A stretch of DNA of 64,000 nucleotides from Bacteroidales bacterium UBA1374 (GTDB taxonomy: Bacteria > Bacteroidota > Bacteroidia > Bacteroidales > UBA932): contig DBRG01000023.1 in NCBI GenBank assembly GCA_002305545.1, positions 124,001 through 188,000 on the forward strand, read 5' to 3'. Of this stretch, positions 8,370-17,338 are shown piece after piece. A program made the position numbers and the translations under genes. The notes below the pieces were generated by a model. The model was given only the letters and a program-made list of their open reading frames with translations, was not told the origin of the DNA and searched no databases. The number at the start of each line of letters is the position of its first letter. Position 1 is the first letter of the stretch.

Positions 8370-10619
8370 ATGAAAATCACATGTAAAGCCGCCCTTCAGT
8401 GCCTTTTACTTCTGTTTGCAGTAACAGGATGTCAAAAGGAGGAGCATATCATTACCAGCCTTTCCATGCTGGAAGGAGGAAAGACATTTGCTGTTCCGGC
8501 GGGGACAGCAGCCGATCAGATGGTCCTGGACCGCATTCCCGATGCCCGGATCATTTATTTTAACAACGTGCTGCATTGTGCTTTAGCCGTAAAAGAAGGG
8601 AAAGCACACGCAACGGCGTATGACCTGCCGGTACTGGCCAATATTCAGGCAAAACTTGAAGGACTGAACATTCTGGATGAATTCATCATGGACGATCAGT
8701 ACGGCTTTGCGGTCCGCAAGGAGGACAACAGGCTGAAAGAGGCCATGGACCGGGTGTTGTCAAGGATCCAGGAGGATGGGACTTATGTCGGGATGCTGGA
8801 CCGCTGGTTCCCCAAACAGGGGGATCCCGGTCCGATGCCGCAAATTACTTCAGGCGGAGAAAACGGTATCCTGAATTTCGGGACGGCTGCAGTTACCGAG
8901 CCAATGACATATGTATATGCAAATGAGGGAGTTATTGGTTTTGATATCGAATATGCGGCATACATAGCCCAGGACCTGGGCATGCAGCTCAATATTGTTG
9001 ATATGGAATTCGGGGCAATGCTCCCGGCTCTTATTTCGGGGAAAGTGGATATGATAGGAGCCGGATTGTCCATAACGGAGGAAAGGGCCAAGAGCGTCCT
9101 GTTTTCCGAGCCCTACTACAAGGGAGGGCTGGCCGTCATGGTACGGGAAAAACCTCAGCAAGCGAAACAGGCAAAACGGGCCAAAACACTTGGCGTACTA
9201 TTGGGATCTACCCATGAGGAATACGCCCTGACCCACTACCCCGATGACCGCATACAACAATTCCAGAACGTGCCTGACCTGTTGGTATCGCTGCGACAGG
9301 GAAAATCAGATGCAGCCATGTATACCCGCGAAATGCTGGCCCCTGTTTTGAAAGAAAATCCGGACCTGGGCATTTTAGCAGATTTTATTTTTTATGAACC
9401 CATAGGAGCCGTTTTCAGCAGGGAAAATGATTCCCTGCGATTGCAGTTCAATGCTTTTATTCAACAAATCCGGGAAAACGGGATTTATGACCAGATGGTG
9501 GAACGATGGGTGACCAAAGAAGGGGAAGAGATGCCGGAAATAGAAAAGCACGTGGAAAACGGAATTTTGCGCGTTGCCATGGTAACCAGCATGGGTTTGC
9601 CTTTTATAGCGGTCAGTCACGGAAACCTGGTGGGTTATGATGTGGAGATCATGAAGCGCTTTGCCTCTTACCTGGGGAAGGAGTTCGTTCCTGTAGACAT
9701 GCCTTTCAATAGTTTATTACTGGCCGTGGCCACGGGAAAAGCAGACATGGCCGTATCCTGTATCACGATTACCGAAGAAAGGGCAAAAACAGTGGCTTTT
9801 TCCGATAAGTATTACGATTGCAGTGTAAGCATCATTGCCGATATGAGCCGCATGAACCGAGATAATGCCGCAGAATTCATGCCATCGGAGATCCAGTCGG
9901 AAAAAAAGGATTTTTTCAAAAAGATCAGCGAGAGTTTTCAAAACAACCTGGTTCACGAAGACCGTTATAAGCTGGTTCTGGACGGGTTGGCTGTGACGGT
10001 CATCATTTCCATCCTGGCAGCCATCCTGGGTACCCTCCTGGCAGGGGTGGTCTGCTCCATGCGCATGTCGGCCTCGCGTTTTGCCACTTCTTTTGCCAAA
10101 GGCTACATTGGTTTCTTCAGGGGTACACCGGTGCTGGTCTTGCTGATGATCATCTTCTATGTGGTGTTCGCATCGGTACAGATCAACCCGGTGCTGGTGG
10201 CGGTCATTGCCTTCGGGTTGAATTTTGCCGCGTATGTTGCCGAGATTTTCCGCACGTCCATCAACAGCATCGGCAAAGGGCAAAAAGAGGCGGGGATAGC
10301 TGCCGGCTTTACCCGCACACAAACCTTCACCCACATCATCCTGCCACAGGCACTACGGCACGCCCTGCCGGTGTACAAGGGAGAATTCATTTCCATGGTC
10401 AAGGCCACATCGGTCGTGGGATACATTGCAGTACAGGACGTTACCAGGGTGAGCGACATCATCCGCAGCCGCACTTTCGATGCTTTCTTTCCGCTGCTGA
10501 TAGCTACGGTCATTTACCTGGCATTGTCATGGTTACTGACGTGGTTGCTGGATAAAATTGAAATTTCTGTGGACCCCAAAAGGAAAACCATCAGAACAAT
10601 GAAGGAGGAAACAGTATGA
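8370..10619 (+). CDS. Fused substrate-binding/permease protein of a polar amino acid ABC transporter
   Basis: A 749-residue lipoprotein-permease fusion. A signal peptide ends at a lipobox Cys (FAVTGC, Cys21). Then come: a lobe-2 segment of an SBP_bac_3 domain (about 35-150, opening at the hinge with [14 protein letters not shown]); a complete SBP_bac_3 domain (about 163-392, [15 protein letters not shown] in lobe 1); and a lobe-1-only segment (about 394-493, [15 protein letters not shown]) that stops at the hinge. A HisM/GlnP-type permease follows (about 534-735), with the ATPase-docking EAA loop in [15 protein letters not shown]. It should import polar or charged amino acids; the ligand is unknown. 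The stop overlaps the ATPase start by four bases. Confidence 0.85.
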   Translation: MKITCKAALQCLLLLFAVTGCQKEEHIITSLSMLEGGKTFAVPAGTAADQMVLDRIPDARIIYFNNVLHCALAVKEGKAHATAYDLPVLANIQAKLEGLNILDEFIMDDQYGFAVRKEDNRLKEAMDRVLSRIQEDGTYVGMLDRWFPKQGDPGPMPQITSGGENGILNFGTAAVTEPMTYVYANEGVIGFDIEYAAYIAQDLGMQLNIVDMEFGAMLPALISGKVDMIGAGLSITEERAKSVLFSEPYYKGGLAVMVREKPQQAKQAKRAKTLGVLLGSTHEEYALTHYPDDRIQQFQNVPDLLVSLRQGKSDAAMYTREMLAPVLKENPDLGILADFIFYEPIGAVFSRENDSLRLQFNAFIQQIRENGIYDQMVERWVTKEGEEMPEIEKHVENGILRVAMVTSMGLPFIAVSHGNLVGYDVEIMKRFASYLGKEFVPVDMPFNSLLLAVATGKADMAVSCITITEERAKTVAFSDKYYDCSVSIIADMSRMNRDNAAEFMPSEIQSEKKDFFKKISESFQNNLVHEDRYKLVLDGLAVTVIISILAAILGTLLAGVVCSMRMSASRFATSFAKGYIGFFRGTPVLVLLMIIFYVVFASVQINPVLVAVIAFGLNFAAYVAEIFRTSINSIGKGQKEAGIAAGFTRTQTFTHIILPQALRHALPVYKGEFISMVKATSVVGYIAVQDVTRVSDIIRSRTFDAFFPLLIATVIYLALSWLLTWLLDKIEISVDPKRKTIRTMKEETV

Positions 10620-11689
10620 TAAGGGTAGAACATTTGTCCAAGAAATTCGGGGATCTGGAGGTTCTGAAAGATGTGAGTGTTCACATAAAAAAAGGAGAAG
10701 TCATATCTGTCATCGGCCCTTCCGGGACAGGGAAGAGTACTTTTCTGCGGTGTCTGAACCTGCTGGAAACACCTACCGGCGGAAAGATCTTGATCGACGG
10801 GGAACCATTACTGGATAAAAGGACCGATGTACCCAGGATCCGACGCAAAATGGGCATGGTATTCCAGTCCTTCAACCTGTATGCACACCTGACCGTCCTG
10901 GAAAATTTAACCCTGGGTCCGGTGATCCTTTTAAAAAAGAAACAAGCAGAGGCGGACCGCAAGGCTGTGGAGTTGCTCAAAATGGTCGGTCTGGCAGAGA
11001 AAGCCTACAATTTTCCCGATGAATTGTCCGGCGGCCAGCAGCAGCGTATTGCCATTGCCCGCTGCCTGGCCATGGAACCCGAGATATTGCTCTTTGATGA
11101 ACCCACCTCTGCCCTGGATCCTACCATGGTTAGCGAAGTACTGGCCGTGATCCGCCGTTTGGCGCGCGAAGGCATGACCATGATGATCGTGACGCACGAA
11201 ATGGAATTTGCCCGCAACACATCCACTAGGATTTTCTATATGGATGAGGGGGTGATCTATGAAGAAGGCACACCACAGCAGGTGTTTGACCATCCCCGGC
11301 GGGATAAGACCAGGGCCTTTATCCAGAGGATTAGGAGTCTGCAGTATGCAATCAACAGCCCGTTGTATGACCTGTACCGGCTTCAGGGCGAAATGGTCCT
11401 CTTCTGCGAAAAACACGTGATATCTTCAAAAGTATGCAACCGCCTGCAGATCATGGCAGAAGAGGTGCTGCAGATGCAGACCGATTTCACAGACATACTG
11501 CTGGAGCTCTCCTACTCGGAAAAAGACGACTCACTGATAATGCAATGTGCAGCAGCAGGAGCCCCTCTGAATCCGCTGGAACAGGAAGATAACGAAATGC
11601 GTGTCACCATGCTGCAGGCCCTCTGTGAAAGCATGGAGTACAGCAACAGCGACGGCAAAAACCGGCTGCTGCTGCGGGTCAGGAGGTAA
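10616..11689 (+). CDS. Polar amino acid ABC transporter ATPase with RsbW-like C-terminal extension
   Basis: A 357-residue ATPase. The first about 240 residues are a GlnQ/HisP-type ATPase: Walker [10 protein letters not shown] near 36, signature LSGGQQQR near 140, Walker [13 protein letters not shown] near 160, and the H-loop VTHE near 193. Family members usually end near residue 245. The extra about 110 residues resemble the ATP-binding fold of RsbW/SpoIIAB anti-sigma kinases ([26 protein letters not shown]). The N-box Asn is replaced by Gln and the usual D-x-G is AAAG, so it is probably not catalytic. It partners the overlapping SBP-permease fusion, completing a two-gene importer. The extension may regulate transport; that is inference. 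Confidence 0.85.
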   Translation: MIRVEHLSKKFGDLEVLKDVSVHIKKGEVISVIGPSGTGKSTFLRCLNLLETPTGGKILIDGEPLLDKRTDVPRIRRKMGMVFQSFNLYAHLTVLENLTLGPVILLKKKQAEADRKAVELLKMVGLAEKAYNFPDELSGGQQQRIAIARCLAMEPEILLFDEPTSALDPTMVSEVLAVIRRLAREGMTMMIVTHEMEFARNTSTRIFYMDEGVIYEEGTPQQVFDHPRRDKTRAFIQRIRSLQYAINSPLYDLYRLQGEMVLFCEKHVISSKVCNRLQIMAEEVLQMQTDFTDILLELSYSEKDDSLIMQCAAAGAPLNPLEQEDNEMRVTMLQALCESMEYSNSDGKNRLLLRVRR

Positions 11690-11700
11690 AAATAACTATT

Positions 11701-12948
11701 TCAGGAGCCACTTCGCGGGTCGTTCTTCTTGATGTATTCCAGCAGCTCTTGTGCCAGCTCCGATACCAGCACAATCTGGTCGTAATCAATATACACTCCG
11801 TTAAAATATTGCATCACCAAAGCGTCACCTATCTGTGTTTCGGGCAATATGCCGGTAAATATGAACCCCAGCTCTTCCAGCCTGGTGGTCATCGGAGGGG
11901 CGAGCGGGTCATTCAAGCTCAGGTATAACTCAAACACCTGTATTTCATCTATAAAAAGCTTTCGCATCTCCTGTTTTAGCAGGGCGATGGCTCCCTCCCC
12001 AAACTCAAAAATGGTTATTTCGGCCAGCGACCTCAGCGAGTGTACAACCACCTCCATGCGTCCTGGTCCTGAGGCCGGTTTGGTGTACTTTGGTGTAAGG
12101 GTGTCGACACTGACCCCAAGATTGTTAAACAACCTGATGATCATCTCACGGTGCTGACCGGGAACGTATAAACCTCTGGCCTCAGGCTGGACAAAATACC
12201 TAAAACCCAGCACATCGGAATTACGTTGCTTGAGGGTGTCTGCAATGCCCTTGAAAGATAGAGACTTGGGTGAGTGCCCCAGCAGTAGGCCGCAATCCAT
12301 ATAGCCCAGTTTCATACAAAACTTCTGGGTGTAAGGGTGGGCGGTAACCTCCTTGACCTGCATACCCTTGTGTCCTTTTTCTTTAATGTAATCTTCAAGG
12401 AACAGGGTTGACTCCCTGGCAAACCCCTGCCCACGGAATTTTCTTTTGGTTACGGCTATCCCGATTTCTGCCGGAAGTTTTTCGTGGAATATAATGGCAA
12501 CGTGCCCTCCGACTTCACCTTCCGGGGTAACGGCCACAGAAGAAAATAGCTTTCCTTCCTGATTCATGGCTGCCAGCCGCTCAGGAAAATATACATTCTC
12601 ATTGGCATAGGAGTATCCATAGCTGTCGTAAATACACCGGCAGACCTCCAACGATTCTGAAGGTTTCATTTGCCTGATGGTGAACTTTATTGGGTCAACC
12701 GCCTTCCTATCTGCCGGGGGCACAACCACTTCCGCCTCCTTTGGAACATCCTGATCGGCAGCAATGCACAGTGTGTCAAAATATTTAATCAACACCACTT
12801 CCTTTCCCCTGACCCCTAAATTGTTAAACCTGTACTCGCCCATGGTCTGCTTTATCAGAAATGAGCCCAATCCTTCCATATCCTGTTCAAGGATATTGGC
12901 AGCAGGGTCATACCCTTGAATCAATGAAGGATCATAGGGTAATCCCAT
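11701..12948 (-). CDS. Downstream part of an RsbW-like/GNAT fusion gene (N-terminus cut off by a TGA)
   Basis: 415 residues from the first ATG after an in-frame TGA. The first about 60 residues (GLPYDPSLI, GLGSFLIKQTMGEYRF, RGKEVVLIKY) are the second half of an RsbW-type HATPase domain, so this is not a natural N-terminus. Residues about 85-230 are a GNAT acetyltransferase: acetyl-CoA loop TKRKFRGQGFARE, then QKFCMKLGYMDCG. The remaining about 185 residues are unassigned. No ribosome-binding sequence is seen before this ATG. If the GNAT part is still made, it would need reinitiation or readthrough. The gene is convergent with the transporter ATPase, 11 bases apart. Confidence 0.6.
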   Translation of the reverse strand: MGLPYDPSLIQGYDPAANILEQDMEGLGSFLIKQTMGEYRFNNLGVRGKEVVLIKYFDTLCIAADQDVPKEAEVVVPPADRKAVDPIKFTIRQMKPSESLEVCRCIYDSYGYSYANENVYFPERLAAMNQEGKLFSSVAVTPEGEVGGHVAIIFHEKLPAEIGIAVTKRKFRGQGFARESTLFLEDYIKEKGHKGMQVKEVTAHPYTQKFCMKLGYMDCGLLLGHSPKSLSFKGIADTLKQRNSDVLGFRYFVQPEARGLYVPGQHREMIIRLFNNLGVSVDTLTPKYTKPASGPGRMEVVVHSLRSLAEITIFEFGEGAIALLKQEMRKLFIDEIQVFELYLSLNDPLAPPMTTRLEELGFIFTGILPETQIGDALVMQYFNGVYIDYDQIVLVSELAQELLEYIKKNDPRSGS

Positions 12949-12969
12949 ATCGCGTATATGAATCTCTAT

Positions 12970-13227
12970 TCAATCAAGCCTGCCTGTATACTCCACCTGA
13001 TAATCAGCCATCTCTCCAGGGTGAAAAGATGTTTTCATCACGTGAACACAGGCCTCTTCCACGGCCAGCTGGATTTTGTAACAGTCGCGAGACGAAAATC
13101 CGACAGTTTTGGCAATTTCAGCCGTGTATGATAACAGGGCAGGCAGCAGACTTTCTTCATTAGGCATGCTTAGCTGACCCAGTTTTTTTTTGTTGCTTTC
13201 ATTGGGATTTTGAAATGATTTAAACAA
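12970..13227 (-). pseudogene. Upstream part of the RsbW-like/GNAT gene, ending at an in-frame TGA
   Basis: 85 residues that form the first half of an RsbW/SpoIIAB-like ATPase domain: a start strand LSMPNEESLLPALL and helix QLAVEEACVHVMK, where the N-box Asn would fall. The frame stops at TGA 12970-12972 and then continues as IEIHIRDMGLPYDP in the same frame, joining seamlessly to the 11701-12948 reading frame. RsbW homologues read straight through here. TGA is used as a normal stop elsewhere in the window, so this is a nonsense mutation, a sequence error or a readthrough site. The intact product would be about 508 residues. Confidence 0.65.
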
Positions 13228-13277
13228 ATATATAACAATATTTTATTCCACAATGCTGGGGATGAGGAAGTAAGGGT

Positions 13278-13348
13278 GTTGCAGCACTGTAACGAACAAA
13301 GCGCCTCGGCGAACCAAAAAAGCGCTCTGTTCGTTACTGTGTAGCAAC
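13278..13348 (+). repeat. Long hairpin repeat, copy C
   Basis: The arms GTTGCAGCACTGTAACGAAC... and ...GTTCGTTACTGTGTAGCAAC pair over about 25 bases with few mismatches. The loop is CTCGGCGAACCAAAAAA. The arms are unrelated to those of copies A, B and D. A further loop-like stretch, GAAGCCTCGGCTTAAATAAAAAA, follows at about 13366-13388 without a matching 3' arm and looks like a decayed copy running into the tRNA terminator. Confidence 0.65.
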
Positions 13349-13381
13349 TGCGCGTTTAAGCAGCTGAAGCCTCGGCTTAAA

Positions 13382-13416
13382 TAAAAAACCGGCTAAAAAT
13401 TGCTTTTTAACCGGTT
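13382..13416 (-). terminator. Intrinsic terminator of tRNA-Pro
   Basis: Read on the minus strand, AACCGG plus TTAAAAA pairs with TTTTTAG plus CCGGTT around a GCAA-type loop and is followed by a run of T. It begins six bases after the tRNA 3' end. Confidence 0.65.
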
Positions 13417-13421
13417 TCCTG

Positions 13422-13495
13422 TCGGGGTGGTCCGACTCGAACGGACGACCCCCTGCTCCCAAAGCAGGAACGCTAACCAACTGCGCTACACCCCG
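13422..13495 (-). tRNA. tRNA-Pro (TGG)
   Basis: 74 bases with a 7-bp acceptor stem (CGGGGTG/CACCCCG), D-arm GCGCAGTTGGTTAGCG, anticodon stem CCTGC/GCAGG around loop TTTGGGA (anticodon TGG), T-arm TTCGAGT and discriminator A. CCA is not encoded. It lies downstream of the superoxide dismutase gene on the same strand and ends at a clear terminator. Confidence 0.95.
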
Positions 13496-13528
13496 AAACT
13501 TCAGGGCTGCGAAGATAGGGAATTTTTT

Positions 13529-14257
13529 TTATTTTATTCCTTTAAGCGCTTTCTCGTATCTTTTTTCCACTTCTTTCCAGTTGATCACGTTCCAGAAAGC
13601 TGCCAGGTAATCTGCCCGTTTGTTCTGGTACTTCAGGTAGTAGGCATGTTCCCACACATCCACTCCCAACAAGGGAATTCCCTGTTTTTCGGCCACATCC
13701 ATCAGGGGATTGTCCTGGTTGGGGGTGGAACTGATAAACAGGTTGCCACCTGCGTCAAGGCTCAGCCAGGCCCATCCGCTTCCAAAACGGGAGGCACCGG
13801 CGGTGGCAAAAGCGGTTTTCATCCCGGCAAGAGAACCGAAGGTTTTATCAATGGCTTCTGCCAGCTTTCCGGACGGGGCCCTGTGGCCGGCCTGTTTGTC
13901 CGCGGGGGCCATGTTTTCCCAGAAAAACGTATGGTTGTAATAACCACCGCCATTGTTGCGGACCGCAGCCGGATACCGGCTTATGTTGGTAAGGATGTTT
14001 TCCATGGACATGGTGGCCATTTCGGTTCCCTCCACGGCCTTGACAAAGTTGTTGTAATAGGCCTGGTGGTGCCGGCTATGGTGGATTTCCATGGTTTGCG
14101 CATCTATGTAGGGTTCCAGCGCATCATAAGCATAGGGAAGGGGAGAAAATGTAAAATGTTGCGAAACAGGTTGAGGGGCGGTCTGAGCGCCCAGGCTGTA
14201 TTGTATACCCATTGATCCTGCCAGGATAAGGATAAGTGTTAGCTGTATTGTTTTCAT
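13529..14257 (-). CDS. sodA: Exported Fe/Mn superoxide dismutase
   Basis: A 242-residue enzyme converting superoxide to hydrogen peroxide and oxygen. An N-terminal signal peptide (hydrophobic 5-22, ending SLGAQ) predicts periplasmic export, which is unusual for this family in bacteria with a single cytosolic SOD. Metal-ligand regions are present: HHSRHHQAYYNN, GGGYYNHTFFW and DVWEHAYYLKY. STPNQDNPL carries the Gln typical of Mn or cambialistic enzymes. GSGWAWL is conserved. tRNA-Pro follows 33 bases downstream on the same strand. Confidence 0.93.
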   Translation of the reverse strand: MKTIQLTLILILAGSMGIQYSLGAQTAPQPVSQHFTFSPLPYAYDALEPYIDAQTMEIHHSRHHQAYYNNFVKAVEGTEMATMSMENILTNISRYPAAVRNNGGGYYNHTFFWENMAPADKQAGHRAPSGKLAEAIDKTFGSLAGMKTAFATAGASRFGSGWAWLSLDAGGNLFISSTPNQDNPLMDVAEKQGIPLLGVDVWEHAYYLKYQNKRADYLAAFWNVINWKEVEKRYEKALKGIK

Positions 14258-14408
14258 AGTTGTATTTATTTGAAAATTCTATTGTTACAAATATTTTGCC
14301 ACAAAATGCTGAATCCCGAAAACTGCTGTTTTGGCAGAGAATAACGAATCTTAAAAAATATTATCTTTAAACAATAATTCATGTCGGGTTTTTCTATAAA
14401 CAACGAGT

Positions 14409-15593
14409 ATGAAAGATATTATTCTTCACTTAATTACTACGTTTTTAGTATTTTCTTATCCTCAGATCGAGAAAGCAAGCCTTGTACTGAATAGTATTTC
14501 CCTTGAAAGAGATAGTTTGATGATTGGCTATGGAACGGCATATGTGCTGAGTATGAATGTAGATCCGGAATCGTCTTATAACCTGTTGGATCTGAAATGG
14601 GTAAGCAGTGATGAGCGGATTGTTGCCGTGGACGAGGATGGTTTCTTGTCTGCCGTGGGCCATGGCAGTGCAACCATTACGGTGGCAGCATCAACATCAG
14701 ACACGACCTGTACCGACTCATGCTTTGTGCTGGTGTATCCGGTCCCGGTCAGGATCCCTGATACAGGATTCAGATCGTATTGCCTGTCTTTTGCCGACAG
14801 CAATGCGGATTATTTGCTCACTTCAGATGAATTGGCAGTAATTGACAGGATCACAGTTTCTGACAGGGGGGTAAAATCGTTGGAAGGACTGCAGTATTTT
14901 ACTGCCCTGGAAAGCCTGGTTTGTTACAACAATTTACTGACAAGCCTGGATGTGAGAGGTAACAGGGCCCTCAAAATGATCTTGTGTGCCGGCAATGAAC
15001 TTAATGCATTGGATCTGAGCCATAATCCGGTCCTGGAATACATAGATTGCAGCAATAATAAACTGGAGAATCTGAGCGTAAGCGATAACAAAAGTCTTCT
15101 TCTGGTTATATGTGCCAACAATGAACTGACAAGCCTGGACGTGAGCCGTAACATAGGGCTTGAATACCTGGATTGCAGCAAAAACCATCTTAAGAGTCTG
15201 GATGTTACTGGAAACAGGGCTTTGACCGTTCTCAATTGCAGTGACAATGAGCTGGCGGCTTTAAATCTTAACAATAACAGTAAGCTGCTCATGCTGGGGT
15301 GTGGATTCAACAGGCTTACCGGCCTGGATGTTAGTGGAAATGTTTTGCTTGAAAACCTGAATTGTCAAAGCAATATGCTGGACTTTCTGGATTTGAGCCG
15401 TAGCAAATCCTTGCTTCGCCTTCATTGTGCAAACAACCAGCTGACGACCCTGGACTTAAGTGCCTGGCCCGGGTCGCAATGCCAGTTTCTAGACTGTACC
15501 AACAATCAGTGGTTGTTTGAGTTATGGTTGAGGAAGGGGCAGGACACGTCGCTTTATTCCATGGATGAGCACACCGAGGTGATGTACCGGTAG
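14409..15593 (+). CDS. Secreted Ig-like (BIG2) and leucine-rich repeat protein
   Basis: A 394-residue protein. A hydrophobic start (3-16) may be a signal peptide. Residues about 25-110 are a bacterial Ig-like (BIG2) domain with WVSSDERIVAVDEDG and HGSATITVAA. Residues about 160-370 hold about ten tandem repeats of about 21 residues of the form LxSLDVSxNxxLxxLxCxxNx, a Bacteroidota-type LRR. The end lacks a T9SS C-terminal domain or an LPXTG anchor. Such proteins usually bind host or neighbour surface ligands. It has a close promoter-like sequence (TATCTTTA near 14363) and is followed by a strong bidirectional terminator. Confidence 0.75.
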   Translation: MKDIILHLITTFLVFSYPQIEKASLVLNSISLERDSLMIGYGTAYVLSMNVDPESSYNLLDLKWVSSDERIVAVDEDGFLSAVGHGSATITVAASTSDTTCTDSCFVLVYPVPVRIPDTGFRSYCLSFADSNADYLLTSDELAVIDRITVSDRGVKSLEGLQYFTALESLVCYNNLLTSLDVRGNRALKMILCAGNELNALDLSHNPVLEYIDCSNNKLENLSVSDNKSLLLVICANNELTSLDVSRNIGLEYLDCSKNHLKSLDVTGNRALTVLNCSDNELAALNLNNNSKLLMLGCGFNRLTGLDVSGNVLLENLNCQSNMLDFLDLSRSKSLLRLHCANNQLTTLDLSAWPGSQCQFLDCTNNQWLFELWLRKGQDTSLYSMDEHTEVMYR

Positions 15594-15634
15594 GGATTAC
15601 GTCGCTTCGCTCCGTGATCCCACGATTGGATCCT

Positions 15635-15760
15635 CAAAGAAAAAACAAGCAAGACTGCCTGCGGCAGTTAAAAGCAAAAAAACAGACCGTCTTTGAGCAA
15701 GCTCAGACGGTCTTTATTTTTTTGCTTTTCCCTTTTGGGGATCGGCTTGTTTTTTCTTTG
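15635..15760. terminator. Nested inverted repeat acting as bidirectional terminator
   Basis: The core GACCGTC...GACGGTC hairpin lies inside AAAAGCAAAAAAA / TTTTTTTGCTTTT (about 15671-15730), giving T runs on both strands. It serves the LRR gene (plus) and tRNA-Ser (minus). A further perfect 16-bp inverted repeat, CAAAGAAAAAACAAGC (15635-15650) / GCTTGTTTTTTCTTTG (15745-15760), encloses the core and touches the tRNA 3' end. Another small hairpin, GGGATTACG / CGTGATCCC, lies at about 15593-15621. Confidence 0.65.
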
Positions 15761-15848
15761 GCGGTGAGGGGGGGATTCGAACCCCCGGTACCCTTGCGAG
15801 TACGTCAGTTTAGCAAACTGGTGGTTTCAGCCACTCACCCACCTCACC
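15759..15848 (-). tRNA. tRNA-Ser (GCT)
   Basis: 90 bases including an encoded CCA: acceptor GGTGAGG/CCTCACC, a discriminator G, a long variable arm (ACTCGCAAGGGT), T-arm GGTTCGAATCC and anticodon loop TTGCTAA (GCT). It follows floA on the same strand by 41 bases, so it may be cotranscribed. Confidence 0.93.
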
Positions 15849-15889
15849 AAACCTTTACTTTTAAGGAGGGCAAAGGTATTAATATTATT

Positions 15890-16846
15890 TTATTTTGCAA
15901 TCTGGTCGCGCATGTGGGTGTCGGCCTGGATGTTTTTCAGGCGGTAGTAGTCCATAATGCCGAGGTTGCCTTTGCGGAAAGCTTCTGCGATGGCCAGAGG
16001 GATTTCTGCCTCGGCAAGAATGACTTTTGCACGTGCATCCTGGGCATCGGCTATCTTTTCCTGTTCCAGGGCGACTGCCATGGCGCGGCGCTCTTCTGCG
16101 CGGGCCTGGGCAATGTTCTTATCGGCGTTGGCCTGATCCATCTGCAGAACGGCCCCGATGTTTTTACCCACGTCAATGTCTGCAATGTCAATGGAAAGGA
16201 TCTCGAAGGCGGTCCCGGAATCAAGTCCCTTGTCCAGAACCACTTTTGAAATGTAATCCGGATTTTCCAATACCGATTTATGGGAAGAAGCAGAGCCGAT
16301 GCTGGAAACGATGCCTTCACCCACGCGGGCCAGAACGGTTTCTTCCCCTGCTCCTCCGACCAGTTGCTTGATGTTGGCCCTGACTGTTACACGGGCTTTG
16401 GCGATAAGCTGGATCCCGTCTTTTGCCACGGCAGAAACTGGCGGGGTGTTGATCACTTTCGGATTGACGGACATTTGCACAGCCTCGAACACGTCACGCC
16501 CTGCCAGGTCAATGGCGGCGGCCATTTTGAAGTCCAGCGGAATGTTGGCTTTATCTGCAGAGATCAGCGCGTTGACCACCTTGATAATATTTCCCTTGGC
16601 CAGGTAGTGGGCTTCCAGGGCATTCACATCCAGTTTCAGGCCTGCTTTTGTTCCGGTGATCATAGCCATGACTATGGTGCTGGGCGGGACCTTCCTCCAG
16701 CGCATGAGCACCAGTTGGATCAGGCTCACCCGAACACCGGATATCAGGGCCTGGAACCAAAGGGTGATGGGGAAAAACCACAAGAGGACGAATAAACCAA
16801 CGATTCCGATGGCTATCCACATTAATGTTATACCTACACTTGACAT
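15890..16846 (-). CDS. floA: Flotillin-like protein FloA
   Basis: 318 residues, close to the usual FloA length. A membrane-inserted hydrophobic hairpin (about 5-40) is followed by an SPFH-like region (about 50-200, [21 protein letters not shown]) and an Ala/Glu-rich coiled coil ([33 protein letters not shown] is split across about 240-280). FloA scaffolds membrane microdomains. The neighbouring nfeD gene, 11 bases upstream on the same strand, is its standard partner. Confidence 0.95.
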   Translation of the reverse strand: MSSVGITLMWIAIGIVGLFVLLWFFPITLWFQALISGVRVSLIQLVLMRWRKVPPSTIVMAMITGTKAGLKLDVNALEAHYLAKGNIIKVVNALISADKANIPLDFKMAAAIDLAGRDVFEAVQMSVNPKVINTPPVSAVAKDGIQLIAKARVTVRANIKQLVGGAGEETVLARVGEGIVSSIGSASSHKSVLENPDYISKVVLDKGLDSGTAFEILSIDIADIDVGKNIGAVLQMDQANADKNIAQARAEERRAMAVALEQEKIADAQDARAKVILAEAEIPLAIAEAFRKGNLGIMDYYRLKNIQADTHMRDQIAK

Positions 16847-16857
16847 AATTTTTTCTT

Positions 16858-17328
16858 TTAGTTGTTTTCTACAGGAGACACAAATATACTCAATCCCTCA
16901 ATATAGACCACCTTTATAGGGGTTTTAGCCTGAATAAGGCCCTGGGAAGAACGGACTTCTATGGTTACATCACCAAACCTGCCGTTGCCTGCGGGATTCA
17001 GGCGGGTCAGGCTAACTCCTTCCATCCCAACAACAATCCCTTTTTCCCCTGGGGAAGGGAGGGCTTTCTCGTCAATTTTCTGATGCAGTGTTATTTTTCG
17101 CCAGGTTTTAGAGCGCAGGACAAAAAACAGCAGAATGCCACACAGAACGAGCGCTGCGAACAACACTATAAAGCCCACGGTGTTCCCGAACTGAGAGAAT
17201 GCCATGACGATGGCACCAATGAAACTGGCCAGTCCCAGAATGCCGGTGATTCCAAATCCGGGGATAACAGTCATCTCGGCAATTATTAATAAGAGCCCCA
17301 AGACCAGAAGTGTTATGATTAATCCCAT
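16858..17328 (-). CDS. NfeD-like membrane protein
   Basis: 156 residues with two or three N-terminal membrane helices ([18 protein letters not shown], then [19 protein letters not shown] and [12 protein letters not shown]) and a C-terminal OB-fold of about 70 residues ([21 protein letters not shown]... [15 protein letters not shown]). This is the short, protease-free NfeD class that accompanies flotillins. It lies between the PD40/SPOR gene and floA with about 10-base gaps, so the three form an operon. Confidence 0.9.
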   Translation of the reverse strand: MGLIITLLVLGLLLIIAEMTVIPGFGITGILGLASFIGAIVMAFSQFGNTVGFIVLFAALVLCGILLFFVLRSKTWRKITLHQKIDEKALPSPGEKGIVVGMEGVSLTRLNPAGNGRFGDVTIEVRSSQGLIQAKTPIKVVYIEGLSIFVSPVENN

Positions 17329-17338
17329 ATCTTTATTA

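Noticed and set aside
12970..12972. TGA as a selenocysteine or reassigned Trp codon
   Set aside because: TGA is used as a stop elsewhere in the window, the position is not a catalytic one and no SECIS-like hairpin follows directly.
13400..14215. Plus-strand frame of 271 codons over the SOD gene
   Set aside because: It runs through tRNA-Pro and the antisense of a well-supported enzyme, so it is not a gene.
14930..15480. DNA direct repeats in the LRR gene as a CRISPR-like array
   Set aside because: The periodicity is 63-66 bases of coding sequence that translates to LRR units with degenerate codons; there are no identical repeats or spacers.
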